A stretch of DNA of 5,927 bases. Origin: DATFJC01 sp964528795. Lineage in GTDB: Bacteria > Patescibacteriota > Patescibacteriia > UBA2591 > UBA6264. Position 1 is the first letter of the stretch. Every line of letters starts with the position of its first letter. Shown here piece by piece: positions 1 to 5,907 of this stretch. Below the pieces are notes generated by a model. It saw only the letters and a program-made list of their open reading frames with translations. It did no database searches and had not been told where the DNA came from. Where the stretch lies: the NCBI GenBank assembly GCA_964528795.1, contig CAZGUY010000029.1:1-5927 (forward strand), given 5' to 3'. Made by a program: the position numbers and the translations under genes.

Positions 1-20
1 ATAACTTTTTAATCTTTAAA
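1..20. repeat. 20-base direct repeat, left copy (flanks toxin-antitoxin module)
   Basis: The first 20 bases of the window recur exactly at 674-693. Identity ends after base 20 on the right side; the left side is cut by the window edge, so the repeat may be longer. The two copies enclose the whole toxin-antitoxin operon. In AT-rich DNA an exact 20-base match is uncommon but not impossible by chance. Confidence 0.55.
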
Positions 21-36
21 ATAAAAAGAAAGAAAA

Positions 37-89
37 TTCAACCCCCCTTTGACCAAGTTGACTCAGTCACCAGATCCGACCTGGTAATA
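37..89. other. Cluster of short palindromes downstream of the toxin gene
   Basis: Immediately after the toxin stop (reading on the minus strand) lie two overlapping symmetrical elements: an 11-base palindrome TGACTCAGTCA at 59-69 and a hairpin at 69-85 with arms ACCAGAT/ACCTGGT (one G-U pair as RNA on the minus strand) and a 3-base loop. The minus strand then runs through six G and into a T-rich stretch. It could act as a transcription end for the operon or be a protein-binding or recombination site. The stems are short and the T-tract does not directly follow a stem, so the role is unclear. Confidence 0.3.
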
Positions 90-353
90 CTAATACAGGT
101 TATCGTGCTTACCTACTGAATAAAATCTTGCAATGCTTTTATTACCATTTTTAAAATCGAAAATAATTCTATAATCATAACCTATAGAAAATGCCATATA
201 ATAACTTAATCGACCATGTAATTTATGGGAACTTAATCTTTTATCAAAAGGATTTTTTCTAAAAATTTTTTCTCTTTCCTCGGCTTTATCTTTAACTTTC
301 GTCGGTAACTTTTTATATTCCCTCTTAAATTTAGATGAATATAAAATTTCCAT
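90..353 (-). CDS. RelE/ParE-superfamily toxin of a type II toxin-antitoxin system
   Basis: The 87-residue protein has the length and layout of RelE/StbE/YafQ-type toxins: an N-terminal strand (residues 1-6), two basic helices (about 8-32), then the beta-sheet core. Visible hallmarks are the K-L-H-G-R-L turn (44-49), Y-D-Y-R-I-I-F (59-65, with R62) and the C-terminal V-G-K-H-D-N-L-Y (80-87), where H83 and Y87 match the usual His/Tyr of mRNA-interferase members. Known members cleave mRNA on ribosomes or, in ParE types, poison gyrase; the C-terminal H-D-x-x-Y favours the RelE-like endoribonuclease group. It starts 13 bases after the antitoxin stop with no clear ribosome-binding site, suggesting translational coupling. 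The stop codon is TAG. Activity is inferred from family resemblance only. Confidence 0.88.
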   Translation of the reverse strand: MEILYSSKFKREYKKLPTKVKDKAEEREKIFRKNPFDKRLSSHKLHGRLSYYMAFSIGYDYRIIFDFKNGNKSIARFYSVGKHDNLY

Positions 354-366
354 TCATTTAAAATAT

Positions 367-582
367 TTACCGGAGTTCTTTTAAGGATTTTAATGTTTTA
401 CCTTTTCCATTTTCAAATTTTTCTCTTTCCTGATTTAATTCTTTTTCTAATTGCCCCCTTTCCCATTGACGAATAAGATGTCGCAAAAATTCGCTTACAG
501 AAGCAAAGTTTCCTTTTTTAACTTCTTTTTTAATTTTTTGTTTCATCTTTTTGGGTAAAGAAATGTTTAAAATACTTCTCAT
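367..582 (-). CDS. Ribbon-helix-helix (CopG/ParD-like) antitoxin
   Basis: The 71-residue protein begins with a beta strand, R-S-I-L-N-I-S-L-P (2-10), then two helices (about 11-23 and 28-43). N25-F26-A27-S28-V29-S30-E31-F32 sits at the usual turn before the second helix, a pattern typical of ribbon-helix-helix DNA-binding antitoxins. The remaining charged tail (about 44-71) would wrap and neutralise the partner toxin. It is the first gene of the pair, directly upstream of the toxin, which is the normal order for ParD/RelB-like modules. Such antitoxins bind operator repeats at their own promoter as dimers or higher oligomers; matching half-sites lie just upstream at 599-627. There is no strong Shine-Dalgarno sequence before the ATG. 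The exact subfamily (ParD, CopG or other) cannot be settled by eye. Confidence 0.85.
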   Translation of the reverse strand: MRSILNISLPKKMKQKIKKEVKKGNFASVSEFLRHLIRQWERGQLEKELNQEREKFENGKGKTLKSLKELR

Positions 583-598
583 AATATACTTAAATTAT

Positions 599-627
599 TG
601 TAATAATATGTAATAATTTGTATTACA
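599..627. promoter_or_regulatory. Probable operator of the toxin-antitoxin operon (TGTAATA half-sites)
   Basis: Three copies of the half-site TGTAATA occur in 29 bases: direct copies at 599-605 and 609-615 (10 bases apart, about one helical turn) and an inverted copy, TATTACA, at 621-627. The last two form a perfect 7-base inverted repeat around a 5-base spacer. The site lies 17 bases before the antitoxin ATG and overlaps the expected transcription start. This is where ribbon-helix-helix antitoxins bind to repress their own operon. Binding itself is inferred. Confidence 0.6.
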
Positions 628-632
628 TTATT

Positions 633-660
633 AATATATCATAAGAACCAATAAAAACAA
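633..660 (-). promoter_or_regulatory. Candidate promoter of the toxin-antitoxin operon
   Basis: Read on the minus strand, TTGTTT (655-660) and TATATT (633-638) are separated by 16 bases and resemble sigma-70 -35 and -10 boxes (3/6 and 5/6 matches to consensus). Transcription would start near 626, inside the TGTAATA repeat cluster, which fits repression by the antitoxin. AT-rich DNA gives many chance matches, so the positional fit with the operator is the main support. Confidence 0.4.
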
Positions 661-668
661 CCCCTACC

Positions 669-677
669 TGTGGATAA
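669..677 (-). promoter_or_regulatory. Isolated perfect DnaA-box 9-mer
   Basis: The minus strand reads TTATCCACA, an exact match to the DnaA-box consensus TTATNCACA. It overlaps the beginning of the right copy of the 20-base direct repeat. I found no second box in the window, so it does not by itself indicate an origin. It could be a chance match or part of the repeated element. Confidence 0.3.
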
Positions 678-693
678 CTTTTTAATCTTTAAA
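674..693. repeat. 20-base direct repeat, right copy
   Basis: This is identical to bases 1-20. It sits between the 3' end of the membrane-protein gene (stop at 715) and the toxin-antitoxin promoter, so the two copies bracket the toxin-antitoxin operon. Possible explanations are an attachment-type or target duplication left by insertion of the module, or recombination between copies of an intergenic motif. Confidence 0.55.
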
Positions 694-714
694 TTTCTCT
701 TCTAATAAGATAAA

Positions 715-2385
715 TTAATAAACCTTAAAAACAAATGTTTTATCTTCTTTATAAACCATGGGGTACTTTATGACACTCCGACAATTACCAATCCCTCCTT
801 TACATACTACATATTTAATATTATATTTTTTAAAATCAGATACTGAAATTTTATCTATTTTTTTAATGCTATTTAAATTTAATTTAGAAGTTACACCTCT
901 TGTTATTTTTTTATGATGAATTGTCTGATAATACATATATTTTGTAGAAGATATAATATATTTGTTTATTAACTTATACCTAATTATATCACTAGATATA
1001 TAATTAGGTATATAGTAAATTGCAAAATTTTCTTTTTCATTTTTTAATTTATTATAGAATTTTGGTATATTATATTTTGTAATAGCAAAAGGAACCATTA
1101 AAAACTCTGCCACTATTAGAACAAAAACTATAATAAAAATTAAATATTTTTTCCCACCATCTAATCTTTTGAAAATTTCATTTAATCCTAAAGCTACTAA
1201 AACTGATAAAGCAATGAAAGCTAATAATGGATAACGACCATTAGAAAAACTCAAAGAAGGTAAATATTTACACACAAAATAATATGGTAAATGAATATTA
1301 TTAAAAATACGACCAAAGAATTTTAATTCAGTCCCCACTGATAATAGGATCCCTATTAAGACAAGAGAAATCCAGTAATCTAGATATTTCTTTGTGCTAT
1401 TTTGGCGCTTTTTAAAAAAATATATTCCAATAAAACAAATTATTAATACTGTATACCCTAAAAAATTTTGATTTTCTGCTCCAGCTGAAGAATTTTTTTG
1501 AACTTCTTGCCACCAATTAAAATGATCAAATAATTTACTAAAATTTAATAAATTGCCCGGCACTATAAACGTTGCAATATCTGCCGACAAGAGATAATGT
1601 GGTGACGCGAGATAATCTTTTGATTGCACAGATTGTAGAACACCTAAAAAAAGTGGGGATAATATTAAAAAAGAAATTATAAATATAAGGCTTAATTTTA
1701 AAACAAATTTTCGATTAATTTTAAAATTATATTTGATAATATAAAAACACTCGAATAATAGAATTGATATTATTATAAATAAAGCATTATAAAGAGAGCC
1801 AAAGGTTGCTATAACAAAAAACAGAGACGACAATATTACATTTTTAAAAGTTTTTTTATGATGAAATTTAATAAAAAATAATATAAACAAAGGTATTGGC
1901 CAAGTGGTTATCAAATGGAGATGACCAAAAGCATGAGCTAACATAAATGGTGAAAATGCAAAAACATAACCCCCAATAAATGAAGCTAATTTATTTTTTG
2001 TAAAATAAAAAGCCAATAAAAACATGGCTAGTCCTGCTAAAACAAAATTTAAAAGAGCAACAATGTTGTAAACTAGAATAAGATTATCAAAAATATATTG
2101 TAAAGGTATTGAAATTATACCATTTAATGGTGTTAAGGAGTGTAAATATAAACTTGTACCATAAGGATAGAAAATATAATCTGTAGTATAAGGACTTTGA
2201 TGTAATTTAGTTAAGGAAGTTTTAGTCCACCATAAATTCCATAAAAATTCTCCCCCATCGCCCCCATCGCCTAATTGATGAGTATTAATCTTTGTTATCA
2301 AGGGATAAGTATTAACTATAGCAAAAAATACAAATAATAATACAATACTTAAATAAAAAAATATTTTCTTTATAGTCTTATTCAT
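715..2385 (-). CDS. Polytopic GT-C-like membrane protein (putative glycosyltransferase)
   Basis: This 556-residue protein has about 10-12 hydrophobic segments, including roughly 9-28, 83-127, 134-174, 183-214, 228-250, 308-324, 335-352, 386-404 and 413-434, then a soluble C-terminal domain (about 440-556). The first extracytoplasmic loop carries an acidic glycine-rich motif, G-D-G-G-D-G-G-E (39-46), followed by F-L-W-N-L-W-W. GT-C lipid-phosphosugar transferases place a catalytic Asp/Glu in this loop. An S-N-G-R-Y-P motif (381-386) before a late membrane helix also recalls uncharacterised YfhO/GT39-like proteins common in environmental bacteria. The likely role is adding a sugar from a polyprenyl-phosphate carrier to a surface glycan or protein. 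Donor and acceptor cannot be told. It starts 43 bases after the deacetylase stop codon begins, with no terminator between, so co-transcription is likely. No Shine-Dalgarno is obvious. Confidence 0.7.
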   Translation of the reverse strand: MNKTIKKIFFYLSIVLLFVFFAIVNTYPLITKINTHQLGDGGDGGEFLWNLWWTKTSLTKLHQSPYTTDYIFYPYGTSLYLHSLTPLNGIISIPLQYIFDNLILVYNIVALLNFVLAGLAMFLLAFYFTKNKLASFIGGYVFAFSPFMLAHAFGHLHLITTWPIPLFILFFIKFHHKKTFKNVILSSLFFVIATFGSLYNALFIIISILLFECFYIIKYNFKINRKFVLKLSLIFIISFLILSPLFLGVLQSVQSKDYLASPHYLLSADIATFIVPGNLLNFSKLFDHFNWWQEVQKNSSAGAENQNFLGYTVLIICFIGIYFFKKRQNSTKKYLDYWISLVLIGILLSVGTELKFFGRIFNNIHLPYYFVCKYLPSLSFSNGRYPLLAFIALSVLVALGLNEIFKRLDGGKKYLIFIIVFVLIVAEFLMVPFAITKYNIPKFYNKLKNEKENFAIYYIPNYISSDIIRYKLINKYIISSTKYMYYQTIHHKKITRGVTSKLNLNSIKKIDKISVSDFKKYNIKYVVCKGGIGNCRSVIKYPMVYKEDKTFVFKVY

Positions 2386-2425
2386 ATAAGTTATCTAATA
2401 ATTTTTTCTTAAAATTTTAGTTATT

Positions 2426-3307
2426 TTAATTATTATATCTTAAAGGCTCTATATAATCTGCAAAAAAGCCACGATTATTAAACTCTCCACAAAGTTCTCC
2501 TAAAATACCACTTTGACCTATTCCCCTTTTTAAAATAGAAGCAATTTGTTTTTCTTTTGAATTACCAAAATTTACTTTGCTATTATAAAAAGCATTATAT
2601 TTACCAAACCAAGAAGAAAAGTAATAAAAGATTATAAAATTATCAAATTCTTTTTTAAATTGTTCTTTTAATAGCTTTGTAACTTTTATATGAGTTGGAT
2701 GAGAATCATTTAAACATGGTAAAAATAAGAATTTAAAATTATTGATATCTTTGATTTTAGAGCTTATTTCTTCTTTAACCTGTGGTTTAGTCAAATTATC
2801 TACATTAAAGCCGCTAAAATCCAATTTAAGCCTGTTGTTGGCTTTTGAAAGGACTTTAGAAGCTCTATTTGCTTCAATTTCTCTTCTAATAGCTTGACCA
2901 TGGCTTTCTGTTATAACCCAATTTTCTATTTTTTTATTTTTTTCAATTAACCATCTTATAAAAGCTCCGGCTGATATTTCTATATCATCACTATGAGGAG
3001 ATATAAAAATTGATTTACCTTGGCTTTTTTTAAAAAATTCTTTTAAGGAAATAAGGTTGTCTTTTTTAATTTCTTTACCATTTTTAACTTCTACCATATT
3101 AAAACCATGAGCAAAAGGTAGGTTAGAAATTGAAAAGTAATTTAAAAGTTTACCAAAATATTTAGATCTTGATTTACTATAAATATCATAACGGGTTTTT
3201 TCAATTTCTTTTTTATGAGCTCTGATTGATTTTAAAAGAAATTCTAAAAGACGATTATCAAAATCAAAATAAGTATTAAAACTTAAATCTTTTTTATTTT
3301 TAGGAAA
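2426..3307 (-). CDS. C-terminal part of an amino-sugar fusion protein: PIG-L/LmbE zinc deacetylase domain (5' end lost in gap)
   Basis: The frame is open from the gap edge (3307) to TAA at 2426, giving 293 visible residues. Residues 98-293 form a PIG-L/LmbE deacetylase: I-F-I-S-P-H-S-D-D-I-E (100-110) supplies zinc ligands H105 and D108 and the general base D107, and N-D-S-H-P-T-H (200-206) supplies the third ligand, H206. I-R-R-E-I-E-A-N-R-A (140-149) matches the I-R-R-x-E-x-x-x-A helix of PIG-L domains found fused to NagB in Bacteroidetes. Family members remove acetyl groups from GlcNAc-type sugars. An ATG at 3097 (residue 71) would give a 223-residue protein, but it has no ribosome-binding site and 70 open codons precede it, so I treat it as internal. 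Those 70 residues resemble the C-terminal end of another PIG-L domain. The domain call is firm; membership of the same gene as the NagB part is inferred. Confidence 0.82.
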   Translation of the reverse strand, partial: FPKNKKDLSFNTYFDFDNRLLEFLLKSIRAHKKEIEKTRYDIYSKSRSKYFGKLLNYFSISNLPFAHGFNMVEVKNGKEIKKDNLISLKEFFKKSQGKSIFISPHSDDIEISAGAFIRWLIEKNKKIENWVITESHGQAIRREIEANRASKVLSKANNRLKLDFSGFNVDNLTKPQVKEEISSKIKDINNFKFLFLPCLNDSHPTHIKVTKLLKEQFKKEFDNFIIFYYFSSWFGKYNAFYNSKVNFGNSKEKQIASILKRGIGQSGILGELCGEFNNRGFFADYIEPLRYNN

Positions 3308-3407
3308 NNNNNNNNNNNNNNNNNNNNNNNNNNNNNNNNNNNNNNNNNNNNNNNNNNNNNNNNNNNNNNNNNNNNNNNNNNNNNNNNNNNNNNNNNNNNN
3401 NNNNNNN
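3308..3407. other. Assembly gap, exactly 100 N
   Basis: A run of exactly 100 N is the conventional placeholder for a scaffold gap of unknown length. It interrupts an open reading frame on both sides. The frames on the two sides differ by one base across the 100 N, which says nothing about the true frame. Reading through the Ns creates a spurious tail of seven residues and a stop at 3283. Confidence 0.95.
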
Positions 3408-5715
3408 TATTAGAATCTATTTTACTTTTAAAATTATTATCTAGATTAATAGTTTTAATATTGTTTTTATTTCTTAATTCTTTTAAAAAGTTACCAGCAA
3501 AAATTTTAGCATCTCCTTTTTCTTTTTCTAAAAGAACTATATTTTGATTTTCTGGTATAGGCCATGTTTTAACTCTTGGGGATAATTCTTTATTAGAAAA
3601 AATAATTTCTTCTCCAGATTCGGGTAAATATTTTTTTCTTTTATTAATTAAGTTTTGATAATAAAAAACAAGCCCCTTTTGAATACCATTGGTTGAGTTT
3701 TTAAAATGGGATCGAATTAAATTCTTATCTTTAGGAGCTTTTTTGTTTAAACTCTTGGCTGTTTTAAATCCTTTTTTAATACCTTTGAAATAAAAATAGT
3801 TAAAACTTAAAGGTCCATTTAAAAATACTTTAGTATTTTTATTAAATATTTTTTCATTTTTTAAAAAATGATTATATAACACAGCAATCCCAACTCCAGC
3901 AAACTGACCTGTTTTTAAAAGACAATATTTTGGAAATTTATCCTCACCTTTACTATTTTCAGTTAATAGTTTAGGAATATTTTTATCTTTTATATCTCCT
4001 TTTACAATTTTTTTAGCTATTTTACTTTTTGGAAAATATTCTGCTTGATCTTTTGCAAATCTAGTTAAACCTTTTCCTCCAGTTAATTCTTCTAAAAAAT
4101 ATTCATTATCTTTTAAATCACTTGACTTATAAAAGTCATTTTTATTTTTAAAACCTAAATATTTTGCCTTTTTAACTTCTTGAAGCTTATTAACTTGCAA
4201 AGAAATAGTCCAACCTGGCTCTAAGTTTTTATCTTTAAAAGCAGCTCCTACACCAGTAGAAGTATAAAGGGTTAAAAAGTTATCATTTTCAAGTTTACTT
4301 TTTTCTCCATACCAACCTGCTACTAAATCATTTACAATTTCTATTTCTTTAATAGGAAAATCTAATCTATTTTTAATTTTTTCTTTTAAGGGAAAATTTT
4401 TAAAGCCTAAATTTTTAGATTCTTTAATAACTTCTTTATTTTTATCTAATTTACCAGCTGTAGCTATTAAAATTTTAGTCTTTTCTCTATCCCCTATTTC
4501 AAGTAAAAGTGTTATAAGTTTAATAATCTGATTTAAAACAATCTCATTACCTTGTGAGGAAAGAGTTTTTAATTTCAAACTTGGGAAAAGTAAATCACCG
4601 TGTTTGTTTTTTAAGCTTGCTCTACAATGGGTACCGCCTAAATCCAGGGTTAAAAATCTTGGTTTATTATTTAACTTTAAATAATTTTTTATTAAAAAGA
4701 ACTTAAGCTTCCACAACCAGTTTTTATCTTTTTTTATTGAAAGTAAACTAGAAGCTCCTTGATCTAAAAGAATCTTAGTATTGGAGTGAAGGTTTAAAAC
4801 ACTGGCTGGTAATTCAACTGAAGTTTTACTATGAAGAAATTTTTTAATTATTTCTGCTTTTTTCCCTCCTTTTGCTAAAAGTAAAATCTCTTTAGTATTT
4901 AAAATTGTACTTGTTCCAAATGTTAAAGCTTTAACGGGTATCTTGTCCAAGTTATTCCAGTTGTCTAGATTGTCATAAATTGTAGGAAGAGCTAATTCTT
5001 CTTTATGAATGTCATTACTAAAAGCTTTATCTATATTTTTAAATTCAAAATTCCCAGCTGATAATTTAATATCACTGGGAAATTTATTTTTAGATAAAAA
5101 TATTGTTACTTTTTGATTTTTAATTTTTTGAGCTAATTTATCAGCCCCTGATTTATTAGGTAATTCTTTTTTTATATCCTTTCTTTGCTTTTTTCTTATA
5201 TTAATTATCTTTTTAATAGCTTTTTGATATTGAAAACCTGGTACTTTTAATATAAATTTATTATAGTTTTTTATCTTTTTATGATCAGGATGAAGTAAAA
5301 AATCATTATCTACAATAACGGTTGGTTCATTAAATCCAATATGGCCATCTCTACCAATGCCTAAGATTTGTAAATCTATTCCATTTTCTTGTTTTATTAA
5401 ATTTTGATAACGTTTTATTTCTTTTTTTAAATCTTTAGCTTTGCCATTTAAAAAATGGCAATTTTTTTCTTTAATATTTATGTGGTCTAATAAATTTTCT
5501 TTTAAATATCTTTTATATTTATTAGAACCAATATATTCATCTAAATGAAAAACAACTGTATTAGAAAAATCTAGCTCACCTTTTTTATATTTTTCTATTA
5601 GTTTTTTATAAAGTAATAAAGGAGTAGAACCAGTTGCTAACCCTAAAACTGGTCTTTTATTATTTTTAATTAATTTACAAACTCTTTTTAAAGCTTTTCT
5701 ACAAGTTTGATCCAT
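3408..5715 (-). CDS. N-terminal part of an amino-sugar fusion protein: glucosamine-6-phosphate deaminase (NagB) + ROK/glucokinase-type kinase (3' end lost in gap)
   Basis: 769 residues are visible. NagB domain (1-325): G-L-A-T-G-S-T-P phosphate loop (25-32), F-H-L-D-E-Y (56-61, catalytic D59), G-R-D-G-H-I-G-F-N-E-P (121-131; D123, H125 and E130 match E. coli D141/H143/E148), and G-G-K-K-A (283-287; K286 matches K208). It would convert GlcN-6-P to Fru-6-P plus ammonia. About 100 lysine-rich residues are inserted at 132-240. Kinase domain (352-690): L-D-L-G-G-T (357-362), N-D-L-V-A (462-466, base D463), T-S-T-G-V-G (485-490), G-V-G-I-A (607-611) and F-L-N-G-P (631-635). It has no ROK zinc-binding Cys/His cluster, and the sugar-contacting E-x-G-H is E-P-G-W (499-502). 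Residues 700-769 are unassigned. The start is fixed by an in-frame TAA directly upstream of the ATG; the Shine-Dalgarno is weak. It probably continues into the deacetylase part. Confidence 0.85.
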
Positions 5716-5745
5716 TTAAAAATTTTATCTTAATTAATCCATAGT

Positions 5746-5764
5746 GTTAACCTTAAGGGTTCAC
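5746..5764. promoter_or_regulatory. Imperfect inverted repeat upstream of the fusion gene (possible operator)
   Basis: GTTAACC (5746-5752) and GGTTCAC (5758-5764) form an inverted repeat with one mismatch around TTAAG. The centre contains the perfect palindrome CCTTAAGG (5751-5758). It lies 30 bases before the ATG of the NagB-kinase gene, where a sugar-responsive repressor could act. On the minus strand an A/T-rich stretch containing TATATAAC lies just upstream of it and may be a -10 region, but no convincing -35 partner is visible. This is a weak call. Confidence 0.28.
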
Positions 5765-5812
5765 CCATGTTATATATTTAGATAATAACAAAATTTTATA
5801 AACAACCGAAGG

Positions 5813-5848
5813 GGGCGGTCTAACCGCCACCCGGCGGTTAGACCGCCC
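5813..5848. repeat. GC-rich nested palindrome (16-bp perfect stem)
   Basis: A perfect 16-base inverted repeat (5813-5828 with 5833-5848) surrounds the 4-base loop ACCC. Each arm is itself a hairpin: GGCGGT-CTA-ACCGCC (5814-5828) and GGCGGT-TAG-ACCGCC (5833-5847). The GGCGGT/ACCGCC 6-mer therefore occurs four times. It is much richer in GC than its surroundings and has no T-tract on either side, so it is not a standard intrinsic terminator. It looks like a REP-type or other palindromic element. Confidence 0.7.
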
Positions 5849-5876
5849 TAAATAACCATTACATTAATATAAAAGC

Positions 5877-5907
5877 AAAGCCCCGAGGCATAAACCTCGG
5901 GGCTTTT
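5877..5907. terminator. Bidirectional rho-independent terminator
   Basis: A 12-base perfect stem, AAAGCCCCGAGG (5877-5888) with CCTCGGGGCTTT (5895-5906), encloses a 6-base loop. On the plus strand it ends in TTTT; on the minus strand it is followed by TTTGCTTTTATATT. It could end a minus-strand gene lying beyond the right edge of the window, insulating the fusion gene from it, or stop plus-strand transcription. Confidence 0.75.

Noticed and set aside
599..627. CRISPR-like repeat array
   Set aside because: There are only three 7-base half-sites with 3-5-base spacers, which fits an operator. No longer repeat-spacer pattern exists anywhere in the window.
669..677. Replication origin
   Set aside because: There is only one DnaA-box match, with no cluster of boxes and no dnaA or dnaN gene nearby.
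2426..3097. Stand-alone 223-residue deacetylase gene starting at the ATG at 3097
   Set aside because: The frame stays open for 70 codons upstream to the gap edge and there is no ribosome-binding site before this ATG. It is better read as an internal Met of a longer protein.
3283..3307. C-terminal residues F-L-K-I-K-K-I and stop of the NagB-kinase protein
   Set aside because: They come from reading through 100 placeholder Ns. The same bases in the neighbouring frame continue openly into the deacetylase.
90..5715. Recoded genetic code (TGA as Gly or Trp, as in some candidate phyla)
   Set aside because: The recognised frames read through without internal TGA and Trp is encoded by TGG. The stops seen are TAA and one TAG, so nothing demands recoding.
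5813..5848. Strong intrinsic terminator
   Set aside because: The stem is strong, but neither strand has a T-run directly after it. The hairpin at 5877-5907 fits a terminator much better.
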